A stretch of 64,000 nucleotides of DNA from Diplonema papillatum (Eukaryota; Euglenozoa; Diplonemea; Diplonemida; Diplonemidae). Shown piece by piece: positions 43,233 through 54,250 of the stretch. The stretch lies in contig JAPJBO010000461.1 of the NCBI GenBank assembly GCA_030068145.1, positions 113,447 to 177,446 of the forward strand, read 5' to 3'. Made by a program: the position numbers and the translations under genes. Numbering within the stretch: position 1 is the first letter of the stretch; every line of letters begins with the position of its first letter. The notes below the pieces were generated by a model, which was not told the DNA's origin, did no database searches, and saw nothing but the letters and a program-made list of their open reading frames with translations.

Positions 43233-43613
43233 GAGGGGCAAGGTATGAGGGGATCTCGGCTCCGACGCTCGGAGTAAATACTCGGGGACGGAACCTGGAT
43301 GGCAAACAACACCCCGGAGCTTCCTGTCACTGGGCGGAGGGAGAGCCAAAACAAGGTCAAGTCTAGCAGATTCTCCCGGAGGTGCCGTGAGAATACTGCT
43401 TCAACCAGCGAATCGCGTTGCCTGCCGCTTTTTGGGCCTGCGCAATGCACACTGCGGGGGGCAACCCGCGGCGTTGCAAGTATTCAGGCCAGAAGACGGG
43501 CGAATCTTGGATTTCGATTGGCATTCTCCGGTCCGGGCTTGCGCAAGGAGCAAAGTGGACCGGGGAGAATCTTGGGGTCGGGTTTGATTGCGACTGCGCA
43601 CTTGTCCTGTGAA

Positions 43614-43771
43614 ATCAGCAACGCACAACAAAAAACGCTGGCCATGGTCCAACCGGGTAGAGAAGAACGCCAAGAGACCTCGAAGGATCGTCAAAAGATC
43701 GAAGTGCCGGCATCGCGTCGGCTTCCGCGTTCACAGGTTGCAGCAAGGTCTTGCCCGCATGGAAAGACTGA
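43614..43771 (+). repeat. Duplicated 155-bp segment (partner 48372-48527)
   Basis: From AGCAACGCACAACAAAAAAC to GCCCGCATGGAAAGAC the two copies differ at only about two positions (TCGAAG/TCGCAG, GCATCG/GCATTG), while flanks are unrelated. A plus-strand frame (KKNAKRPRRIVKRS, RVHRLQQGLARMER) is open in both, so it may be a dispersed gene fragment, but no family was recognised. Confidence 0.85.
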
Positions 43772-44454
43772 TGCGGCAAATGAACCTTGTTCTTCGCCAT
43801 GTTGCAAGCACCGCTGCGAACTAACCAGAACTGAAAAAGAAATAGGTCCGCGGAAGTCAGGGAACACGGAATCCGGTTGCTGCAACACTTCCAGGACGTG
43901 GGGCAACGGGCAGCTTCGACACAAGTGTCGCTGATTGGAGAAACTGCCATCCTGCTCACGGTGTGACGGCCACTTTCATTTGCCTCGCTGAAGAGGCTTC
44001 GTTTCCTCCCATCGAGTGGCGTTTATAGTGTTTCTCTGTGCCAATGCTCTCTGGCACTGGCCTGGCTTGGCTTGGCGCCCAGCCGCCCGAGCCCTATGCC
44101 CAGTCGGCTGTGATTTATGCATGCCACACAAGGAGAATCACTGCTCTGCGCCACGTCCAGTCCTCAGAATGGGCGGGGAACTACATAGGAGATGAACCCC
44201 ACTTCGGCCCCAATTGTGCGGGGGCACTCGTACGGATAGAGAGCAGTCTATCGTTGCTTGCTGGGAAGAGGGAGACGGGCTGGATGGGAATGCAAAAAAA
44301 AAAAAAAAAAATCGTGCTTGGAATGGGTATGTGCGCTACACTGTGTCCTATCTGTACCGTTTTTCGGTCCTTCAAGCCACGGACGCAATACGCGGCTGGA
44401 AATAGGGGAGGTTATGTGCGGGTGCCGCTCACATGCCGGAGCTTCGAGGATGAA

Positions 44455-45165
44455 AGGTGGAAGGAGGAGGAACGCGGCAGTATGATACAGCTGGCCCGCT
44501 ACACGGTGGAGTCCAAAAGCTGGAGGTAAACCGGGCGTGCTCGAGTCACATCCAAAAAGCAGGTGTGCCGCCTGTTCTCTCCAGCTTCTCGGGCTGGACT
44601 CCGTCCTGAACCTACAGGTGTATTGCTCCCGTGTTTAGGAGGGGGGTGCTCCAGGCACAGTTGGGGCGCGGAACTCAGTTCGATAATTCTGCGAAAACGC
44701 TGCCTTTAGGCCTCGCTGATGTCGACATCAAGTGTGACAGTGGAACACGAAAGAAGGTTGGAGTATGGCTAAAGATAAAGTGGATGTTAAAACGGGGGTT
44801 TGCCGAGGGTGTTTCGTGATATTCTGCAGATGCTTTTTTAGCTAAGTTTAGAAAGGTGGAAGGAGGAGGAACGCGGCAGTATGATACAGCTGTCCGGCTA
44901 CACGGTGGAGTTCAAAAGCTCGAGGTAAACAGGGCGTGCATGAGTCACATCAACACATCAAAGCAGGTGTGACGCTTGTGCTCTCCGGCTTTCTTCTCGG
45001 GCTGGACTCCGTCCTGAACCTACAGGTGTCTTGCTCCCGTGTTTAGGAGGGGGCTGTTCCAGGCACAGTTGGGGCGCAGAACTCAGTTCGATAATTCCGC
45101 GAAAACGCTGCCTTTAGGCCTCGCTGATGTCGACATCAAGTGTGACAGTGGAACACATCGTAAGA
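44455..45165 (+). repeat. Tandem duplication of about 399 bp carrying H1 hairpins
   Basis: 44455-44853 and 44854-45165 repeat the same order: AGGTGGAAGGAGGAGGAACG, an H1 hairpin (44499-44603 and 44897-45010), then AACCTACAGGTGT.TTGCTCC and GATGTCGACATCAAGTGTGA. The first copy additionally contains an R2 repeat (44780-44845), absent from the second. The hairpins open GCTACACGGTGGAGT(T/C)C and close GGGCTGGACTCCGTCC. Confidence 0.88.
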
Positions 45166-46212
45166 AAGAAGAAAATGTTAAAACGGGGGATCATCTCCCC
45201 ACGCAGCAGCAGAAAGGTTAGCAGAAGGAACCAACTTGTAGACAATTTTATATGTGCACCACAACTCCATGGCGTCTCAGGACGCAGCAAGCCAGAGGGT
45301 AGGGTAGGGGGGGATCGAGCAACGAGTGTTTCGGGGGGTGCCCTGCTCTGCAGTTGCGTACCACTAGCAGAAAGTGTGAAACCTTCTAAACTTCAGGATA
45401 CAAGGATCGTGTGCGGTGCTCGCGCTATCGAAAAGACCGGCCATACGAAAAAATAACCTTCGTTGAAAACTGGTTGGCCACATTTGGCAGGCTATATTTG
45501 GCCCATCTTTGGCTAGTCCAACACAGCACAGACATACATGCTGCAGACCAAACATGTGCCACACAAAACTGCACATCGCCTTGGGTTGCCCATGTTGACC
45601 CAACTGTTCACCGTGGCCAGTACTATTGAACACGTCGACCTCGGCGATGTTGTTTTCTGTATCACGTTGGTGGGTGTGCTATTGTGGAGAGGCTGTGCCA
45701 GCACTCTGTCCCAATGTGTCAGACATTGTAGACCCAGAAGTCCAGTGAGAACTCGTTAATTAAGCACTCAATATGCCGGAAGTGAAAAGAGCTCCTACCA
45801 GGGAAAGCCGCCGAAGAAATTGCAACAGGCAACGCTGTTTGGCATGCCTGTCCGTAGAAGAATGTACGATGGCCACACCCTGCCTTCTACCCCATGAACA
45901 GGCTACGAAACTCCGGGTCAAGCTTGTCCAGACACAAGAGAACGGAATGGGAAGATCGGTGCCGTCGCCGTAAAGCAACGCCTGGATCATTTGGATCATT
46001 TTAGACACAGACCCATGTTCTGATTTCAATGGTTCATTCGACGCAACCAAAAATTGCCCCTTGGTCGTGGCTCCTGTATTTTTTGCACGCTAGTCTGAAA
46101 ATGCAGACGCATCTAAGCTCGCTCGCTCACGTTTGCAATGGCGTTTTACTTTTATCTTCAATTTTCCCATTTTCCTTCTGTTTTCTTTCTGAGGGTGGAG
46201 GTTCGCTTTTTC

Positions 46213-46243
<31 letters not shown>

Positions 46244-49200
46244 TTTGCTTAGTTTCTCTACAGGGTATTCGTTTGAAGGCTTCCGGGATTTGCAGATTTA
46301 GACCGTTACTATGGGGTGGTTTTGGGCGGTGTTTCTGGGGCAGAGCCGACACATCTCCACAACTTCGTTCGGCAAAAGAGGGGTCTTCATGGGTCCTTCA
46401 TGGGTCCATTATGGTCACCCCGTCAGTAATTTCTGCGGGCGTTTTTTCAACGTACATCAGCCTGGATCAAGCTTTTCGGGGTTTTTCGAATGCTTCTGGG
46501 TTCCCTGTGGGGGGACGCGCTCCAAAAACAGTCAAAATCGTAAACAGACAGTCTCGTCAGGCAGCTGAAGGGGCTGAAGGGGGGCGACCTGGGGACCTAT
46601 TTTCCTATGATTCTTATGATAATAGGTCCACGGTTTTGGTGTGCACCGCCGTGCTTACAACAACATTTTTAGCGTTATTTTTAGCAACATCGCGCCGAAG
46701 GCGCGGCGGAAAATTTGGGCAAAAATAACTCCGCCCCCCCTTTATCATGTGGGCAACTCTTAGCTCGTGTGTGATACTCAACTGTCAAAACAGGACCTTG
46801 GCCCGGTAATGAAGCACAGTGGCTGCCGACCCGCAGCTGAACGCAATTGAACGGCAGCGGCTGGGTCTCAGCAGCGGAGGCTCAGCAGCCTTCCAGCACC
46901 TTCAGCACACTGCTAAACACCACACCCCCCGCCTATATTTTACTTTGAACACCGTTTTTTGAACATTTTTTTTTTTTTTCCCGGCCAAGTCCGGTTTGCA
47001 GATTTAGACCGTCGGTCTAAATCTGCAACAGAAACTAATCCCCTGGTTTTCTAGCTTTGAAGCTCTCCGCTTTTCGACAGGCTCTTTTTCTTTTTGGAAG
47101 GTGTGAGGTTCGTTAATAGCGGAGCCTATTTCCTCATCCACGTTCTCGACCTTCTCGGGCCTTGTATGCGCGCTTCGTCGTCCACTTTCCAGTGGCGAAT
47201 GCTGTGTGGTTTGGTCAGAGGATAGCGTAGTCTGTGAGAACGAGCGGCGCAAGCCATTCTGGCCGGTGCCGATCCGAGCGCAAGCAACAGCAGTGAACAA
47301 TGTTGCCCCTGGGTCGTATTTAATCTGTGAGTTTGTGCGTGCCGGTTGATCGTTTTCCCCTAAAACACGCTGCCCACGTCCTTTTAGCCTGCAAAACGCA
47401 TTGAAGGGCAACCCGCACGATTTGGTAGTAAACTTTTACGAAGTCACAATGTGAGTAGCTGTGGAACTTCTTGATGATGTGCAGCTTCTTTCGCACCAAT
47501 CAGGTGAAGCAGCCAGGTGAGGTCTGTGAACTTCCACGGCAGAAACAATTAGGGCGGCGGCGGCTTCACCAGCTTCATGTCGCAAGACAACATTGGCAGT
47601 GACGCGTCGCACACTATTTTGCATGTCGGGATGGGACTGCTGCCGTTCCTGTGGGAGACAGTAGTCTCCATCCAGCTTAGCTCGCGCGCGAAGCATCAAT
47701 AAAATACTCGACGTAGCTGCTTTTACTCCGAATCTGGTTTGTTCTTCGCTTACACCACCGTTGTTTTCTCACTCAGGACTTTGACCTGGTGCGTTTGTGT
47801 GTCGTGTCGTGTAGCATGACCTCACGTCCGTTCAACACGTGGTTCGGTAGTCACAGCACTTCGGATCCCTTCGGTTCTTTGTCTGGCAGCTTTCGTCGAG
47901 CATTTCCTTCCAAGCTGGCGCTTATGTAAAATCAAAAAGGGTAGGTGGGCGCACCTCATGCAGTTTGCGCAAGCGGGCATCGCTGGGAGTAGCCGGCAGC
48001 GTCCGGTTACTGCAGTCATCCCGTGAACGCGATAAGGGTCGCCACGACCACCACTGTGAACCCGAGAGCCACGAGAAGCATGCAGCAACGCAGCGAGCTC
48101 TGGGATGCCGGAGACGTCTGTGGTAAAGGTGTTTTAGACTGTGTGTGCGGGAAGTCGGCCATATGCTTCGTGATGTGATGCTGGGGGTGCGCAACTAATC
48201 GCCTGAGAGTGGATACGGCCGCTTTGCGCGGCGGGTTATCGTCGGTATCACTGGGGTGCTTCACATGGCACTCGTTTCTGAGGTAGTAGCTAGCCGTTGC
48301 GCTTACCGGCACCCCAGCCGGCCGCCAAAAATTCTAGAACTCTGTGGCGCTGCATCCTCCTGCTGTGTCCAACCAGCAACGCACAACAAAAAACGCTGGC
48401 CATGGTCCAACCGGGTAGAGAAGAACGCCAAGAGACCTCGAAGGATCGTCAAAAGATCGCAGTGCCGGCATTGCGTCGGCTTCCGCGTTCACAGGTTGCA
48501 GCAAGGTCTTGCCCGCATGGAAAGACGCTTGACCACTCATCATCATCAACCAGTGCTCGTTACCAGCCGCCCAGGAGGAGCGGCGCGGGCAATCTCCACA
48601 GCAGCGAAGCCCCCGCACAGCAGCACTTCACGTGCGACGAAGGTCTATTGCGCAACGCTAGGAAAACGACGAACACTGCCTTTCCCCTCTCCCTTTAGGG
48701 TCAGCCTGCCCTTTACTTGAACCTTGCCGCAAAATTAATTAGGTAGGGCCGATGCCCTACCTGGCTGCTTTGGCACGACAACACTGACACTGACCTTCCG
48801 TACAGCCACAGTCACGTGCCGTGGGTGCAGGCTATGATCCAAAGCGAGTCAACCCCTCCGTTGCGCCCGCAGTTTGACCTGCTCTCAGCCCGCACGGGGT
48901 CGGCGCACGCGCGCTCGGATGCCCAAAACACTAGGAAACACGCTTGTAACACCCACAGACTGATTGACGGCTATTTTGAGACGCAGATGCCTGCGTACAC
49001 CCTGCGGAACCCTGCCCATAGACGTGGTCCCGCCTGTGTCAATGCAAAAAGGGCTCACCCCGTGTGCGTCAGTGTGAGAGGAGGCTCAAGCGAAGGGTTG
49101 TGATTTCAACTCGTAGTGTGCAGCTGCCTTAACACGCTTCAACGGTCTGTCGCCTCTCTTTTACTATCAGATAACTTCCATGAAGCGTTGTTGACCACCA

Positions 49201-49329
49201 TGCGTCCCTGATGCCGCTAACCGCCAGAGGTGTCTCAGAGCTGACTAGCAGCTCCGGTATGCACCTTGTCGTCGCTCTCGTCGCTTTGTCGGCGCACAGC
49301 ACACGAGCCGTTATCACAGACCCAGGCGT
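45166..49329. other. Gene-free interval
   Basis: Holds a 30-base T-run (about 46219-46247), a perfect 33-bp palindrome at 46996-47028, a segment at 47330-47430 that is repeated in altered form at 60958-61100 (GTTTGTGCGTGCCGGTTGAT, then AAAACACGCTGCC), and the duplicated 155-bp segment at 48372-48527. No supported gene; the RING gene 3' UTR should lie at its right edge. Confidence 0.45.
46996..47028. other. Perfect 33-bp palindrome
   Basis: TTGCAGATTTAGACCG, a single T, then CGGTCTAAATCTGCAA: two 16-nt arms without a mismatch. One arm (TTTGCAGATTTAGACCG) occurs alone at 46286-46302 after a similar CCGG context. It could be an inverted duplication of that arm or a protein-binding site. Confidence 0.9.
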
Positions 49330-50871
49330 CTAGCACCAGGCGTCAGAAACATGGGGGAGATCCTGCGAATGGAGGCAAGAAAAACTGAAACTCGCACAAG
49401 CTGCTGACACGTGGAAAAGGTGGCATACTCTGATACCGGCGTACACCGACTTCTTGTGGACGGCGCAGTTCTGGGCTTCGACCATGAATTTGATGGCAAG
49501 GAGGTCGGGTCGCTGCTGGTTGGGCTTGTAGTCGCACGTCAGCTGGTTGAAGACGGCGATCCCGTTCTGGAAGGTGGTCGTGTCTGGGTCGATCGTGCCG
49601 TCAGCAGACGAGTGGACCACTTGAACCACGGCGGTGTCGTGCTCCTTTTGCAGGTTGCCTTCCGAGTCGAGGAGTTCGAGGACAACGGTCGGGATTTTCA
49701 GCCGACGCACGACCTCCTTATCAGCATTTGAGGCGGTCGTGTAGGCCAGGGGCTTCACTTGACTCGCCCGCTTGAAGAACGACTCCCTCAGACCGTCTAC
49801 GGGGACCGGCGAAGTGCGGAAACGGACTGAGAAGGACGGCACTATGAACAGCCTGCGCAGCTCGGTGGCGTCGAGAGTTTCGCCGGTGTCTTTGGTGAGG
49901 CTGTCGATGGTCCCGCGGCACAGCGGGCAGTCCGTGATGGAGCACTTCGAGAAGCAGGTGAACATGCACTCGGTGTGGTAGACATGGCCGCATGGTTTGA
50001 TCGTGCATTTCGGCTCACTGTCGAGGTCACACAGGCACAGCGGGCACGCCTCCTCGTCGCTGGTAGCTGTACGGTACGAGGCATCCAACGGAGTAGCAGC
50101 GGGGACGACTGGGGGTGTGCCGAGGTCTGTCCGGTGGCTTTGCTCGAGGTTGGTTGCCAAGGAACTGCGGCGGAACCGGGGCGAGGCCGTGTGGCTGCTT
50201 CCGTCCATGGCCATGTTGTTCGACTGGGTGTTGATCGAGTGGAACGGCGAAGACGCGTGCGCCCTCGGCGGGCTCATCGCGTCGGGCGCCCTGTTCTTGT
50301 TCACGCTGCACGCGGCTTCGACCATCTCTTCAAGCACGTTGTGCGACACGGGGGCAGCGCCGAACCAAGTGAACGGACTGAACGGGCTTGCATTGTGCCG
50401 CGCCGGCACTTCGTCTTCGGACCTGGTCCTCACGTGGCGGAGTTGTGGTATGGTCCGGCCTCGCGCAACTCTTCTAGGCTCGTGTGTTGGGCCGCCGACA
50501 CTGCTGCTGTGCGTCTCTGCGTTCGGTGAGTGCGACGGGTGAGAAGCGAACGGGTCGTGCGAATCGTCGAAGCTGACGTGGCGAGGCACCCTGGGCGGGA
50601 GGGCGGGGTTGCCGCAGCCAACGTCGGGGAGCTGCGGATACGACCCCCGCTGCGAGTTCCGCCAGTCCTTCTCCTTCCACTCGGCTTCCCCGGTTCTTCC
50701 GCGGCCGGGCGACGCCGGGCTGCCGGGGGTCCCAGGGTACTTCCACGCGCCGGACTCTGTCATGTTGATCACGACGCTGCCGCCGTCGTCGGACGCCGCG
50801 CGGTCGGTGGTGGAGAAGGCCTGCATGTTGTCGGACGCGCTCTTCGGGCTGTACACTGAGGTTTTCACCAT
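49330..50871 (-). CDS. RING-H2 finger protein, probable E3 ubiquitin ligase
   Basis: Predicted start is the ATG at 50871, because it follows a pyrimidine-rich tract and acceptor (CCTTACCTTGCCACCACACC, AG at 50902-50901); the frame is open further up only from a GTG. The first part is disordered and Ser/Pro-rich (TPGSPASPGRGRTG). The RING-H2 finger (CPLCLCDL, then CGHVYHTEC and CPLCRG) lies at about 49915-50060 and would bind an E2 enzyme. After it comes a beta-rich region (PTVVLELLDSEG, FQNGIAVFNQL). A likely 66-nt intron (donor AGA|GTATGC at 49428, acceptor TTCGCAG|GATC at 49363, with a very clear pyrimidine tract) interrupts the end, giving about 491 residues. The intron is a multiple of three, so reading through it also stays open; the C-terminus is therefore uncertain. 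Confidence 0.75.
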   Translation of the reverse strand: MVKTSVYSPKSASDNMQAFSTTDRAASDDGGSVVINMTESGAWKYPGTPGSPASPGRGRTGEAEWKEKDWRNSQRGSYPQLPDVGCGNPALPPRVPRHVSFDDSHDPFASHPSHSPNAETHSSSVGGPTHEPRRVARGRTIPQLRHVRTRSEDEVPARHNASPFSPFTWFGAAPVSHNVLEEMVEAACSVNKNRAPDAMSPPRAHASSPFHSINTQSNNMAMDGSSHTASPRFRRSSLATNLEQSHRTDLGTPPVVPAATPLDASYRTATSDEEACPLCLCDLDSEPKCTIKPCGHVYHTECMFTCFSKCSITDCPLCRGTIDSLTKDTGETLDATELRRLFIVPSFSVRFRTSPVPVDGLRESFFKRASQVKPLAYTTASNADKEVVRRLKIPTVVLELLDSEGNLQKEHDTAVVQVVHSSADGTIDPDTTTFQNGIAVFNQLTCDYKPNQQRPDLLAIKFMVEAQNCAVHKKSVYAGIRVCHLFHVSAACASFSFSCLHSQDLPHVSDAWC

Positions 50872-53800
50872 GCGCGGCTTGCGGACGTCCACTCGGAGGA
50901 CTGGTGTGGTGGCAAGGTAAGGAACAGGTGACGCAGAACCGGTAGCGGTGCGATTTTCTCTTTGATACGTTCTTTGTGGTTGGGTGTTGTGTGTTATGTT
51001 CGTTTGGGTTGCCTGTTCGGGTGTTCCTACTTCCAGGTCCTGCACAACGCCAATGGGTCCGATTTATTGGACCGGGGCACGTGCCTTCGACATAGATAGC
51101 GGACGAAAGCGCCGGTGTTGTGCAATGCGTGCCACAGCTGTGCGTGCCCTATCGCCAGTAGGGTCCAATTCTCTCCACACATGTTTTGGACATCGAAGAA
51201 CTGCCACCGCGTCTTCGATGGGTAAGGAGGGCAAAGAGGAGGGCAAAGTGATCACTCTCTGCAAAGCCCTGCAGGTACTGACCAGCAGCTAGGGCGGCAA
51301 GTTTGTACTACCCGAGCCGCTCTCAACGCACTCGTTGGTGTGGGGCAGCAGGACACCTTGTCCAGGTGGGTAGCGTCACCTCCCCGATGCGAGCTGATTG
51401 CCGGTTGGATGCGGGCAACTGCACCTTTGTACCACCGACACCCTCTGCGTGCTTTCAGGTTACGCGCAAACACATGATGATCAATCTCCAAAGCCTGCAC
51501 CCACGCGGCATTGACTTTGGCTGGTCTTTGTAAGGGCTGCCTTGATGTTACTTTGATCAAACTCGCACTAACGTGAAACGTTGGTGTGTGGCCACTCCCG
51601 TTCTCTAGAGCTACGACTAAAATGTCGAGAGCAACTCGTCAGCTTCGACACAGCGTGCGGTAAGAGCGAAAAGAAAGCAGAAAGCGCCAACAAAGGGAGG
51701 GACGTGTGAGCGATGGAGCACGGGAGGGGGGGCAAGCTCGAACAATATGCCGCACTTGAGCAGTGTTGGGGCGCCCGTTGCCGCTGTTGTAGCACGACGA
51801 TACAACTCCGCCTCGCAGGCGTGCGACTTGGATTCCCCGGGTGGCGCAGCCCCCTCAAGCTAAAGGGGTTGAAAAGACGTTCGGTGACGGCGATACGTTA
51901 CGGTAGTACTGCTATTCGTACAAGCTCGAATAGAACCTCTCGAAAGTGGCTTCAGATCCTCCGCAGCTCGGAGTCCCAGAAAGGGACTCCGACTTCTTCA
52001 AAGGAGAGGAGCAAGTGGTTTCTCCCTCTGGTTGTGGACACGCTTTGCGGGACGCGGTTCCACCGGATGGGCAGACCCCAAAGGAGGGCAATACGATCTT
52101 TCTATATCTGCTGCATTGGTCTTGTGCCCGGACCGGCAGCTCTGCAGGCGCGCAAGGGCGACCACGTGTTTGATGCTGCAGCCGCAACGGCGCGTTCAGT
52201 AAAAAAGGTTGCGCTATGGCGAGCTGCCACTCACGCACGTGGCGAACGCCCGTGCCTTTCAAGCTGGTGTCCATATGTCGGCAGCGACATCTTCCGACTG
52301 AACGATCGGTGGTGTGCAGCGCCGTCTCTGGCTAGCCAGGCGAAACAGGGGCCAGTTTTCAAGAAGAAGAGACTAATTTTGCTCCAGGGCAGAAGCCTAG
52401 CGGTCGACCCGCAGCCGGCAAAAGCCTTGAGCCGAAGATAGCCCAGCGCCACAACCGTACGACCGCAGCTACGGGCATGTATGCAGCGCAAGCGCCAAGC
52501 CCTGATGCTTTGGTTTGGGAAGTGGTAGCCTCTTTTGACCCGTCGGCCCGTGGCTCTGCAGGGCTGCCGCGCAGCCGGCCTTTCCGGCACACGTGCTCAA
52601 AAAAAAGGAGACGGGCTGCTCCTGCGTACCATTGTCCAAGAAATGAATCTACGGTTGCTGGTAAGCTGTGCAGACAGCGCAAAACTGGTGCAGGACTGCA
52701 CTGCAGAGCTGCAGAGCCCACGGTGCACCTGTGACGACAGCAAGCACAACTGGCTGTGTCGTCTGAGGAGAAGCAATGAGGGCCTGGTCGTACCAGGAAA
52801 GAAGTCACGAAGACTTCAAGGCGGCGCCGTGGGCATAGCTAGCTGCCCTGGCTGAATGACAGTACGAGTGACAAGCCCACAGCGATGTTGGATGATTTTA
52901 CTGCACAGAATAAGAAGAAAAACAATTTGAATGGGCACGTCAGGGCATCGCAAAGCAGCGGCCTATTCACATTGACGGCTGGCAATGGAACTTTGATGCG
53001 GGAACAAAAAGACGAAGCAAAAAGAAAGCACAAGAGGGTTCCAATGGGAAAATGCGGTTTGATGACGAGCGATCGGCGGCACTGATAACGCAGCCGTCGC
53101 CAGCTAAAACTTGCAGCATGTGCGTGTGCGTGTGGGTGTTTACGTCAATTTTCAGTGGTGTGCCCAACACTGCGTTTATCTCGCTCTCAGGGCATAAGGC
53201 TCCGCGAGAGCAATCCGCAAGCGCGTGGGGTGGCGGCACTCAATTCTTTGCGAAACAGCCTTTCTGGCTGAGACACTCCAGCACTGCTGCCGTGCAGGGC
53301 GTGTGCGGCGGGACGCGCAGACGGCAGAATATGACAAACGTGACTACTGCCGATTCAGCTGCCGTTCTAACTTCGGGTATCATGATGCGAAGAGCGGCGC
53401 GCCCACTAGCGCGACAATGCCCGTATAGTTGAATGTGGGAGTGGCTAGGTGAATATGAGTGTTCGGTGGGAAACTCTCAACTCACGATCGTGACTGGAAA
53501 GGGTTGCTGTTTCAAGGCCCCGATCCACAAAACTGACTCAGTGTAGTCGGGGGGTGATGGGATGACATTCTCATGGAATTCTCGTCCCATAGGGGTGTTC
53601 GTTGACCATGAAACCAAGCTCAAATCTTAGACGGAACGAGCGGTAAGTGCCTCGCGTGTTGCGTGCGGCAACACTAAATGCTCGAATACACAGGAGTGGT
53701 GGCCGGTGCGATCTGCACCAGAAACCAGAAATACGTGGAACGAATACAGGTTCTGATGGCGACAGAAACGGCTAAACAGCAAGTCGCAAGCGGGAATGGT

Positions 53801-54250
53801 GAGGGAACTTGTCTTTGTGTGGAAGGACAACACGGCACTCACTTCCGCAGTGATTAAAGTGCCAGGACAACACGTTGGGGGTGGGACAATGTCAGTTCAG
53901 ATCTGCAACTTGGCGCAGTCGTCTAGACGAGGGGCCGGTTCACTCGAGATGTCTTCATAATGGGCAGGAAAAGACCTTCATTCTGGTAACGAAAGGTGTT
54001 TCGTCCACACGGGGCGCCTGGATGAATGGTGAATCGCACTTCGGCGCCGGGATCGCCGGACGATGGTGGCACCGTCGGCATGTTGAACACTCCTTCTGCT
54101 GCGGATATTTCTCCCTGCGCTGTCTGCTCCTTTGCGAGCGCTCAGTCGGTAGATCATCAGGCTGGGTACTTGCTTCAGCTGACGGAACAAAGGTGCTTGC
54201 TGCCTTCCCCTCTAGAAGGCCCCTAAAAGAAGGACCAAGAACTTCTGCTT
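50872..54250. other. Gene-free interval upstream of the RING gene
   Basis: No frame with the local gene bias. A repeat block R4 at 52490-52720 (GGTTTGGGAAGTGGTAGCCT, CTGCGTACCATTGTCCAAG) is found inverted and rearranged at 58845-59280. A CCACACGGGG..GTGCGTGTGCG tract and short direct repeats are the only other structure seen. The RING gene 5' flank (50872-51060) contains the putative acceptor site. Confidence 0.45.

Noticed and set aside
43588..43824. Basic plus-strand ORF (KRPRRIVKRS...) as a real gene
   Set aside because: It is shared only over a 155-bp duplicated segment, its flanks differ between copies, and no family was recognised; kept as a repeat.
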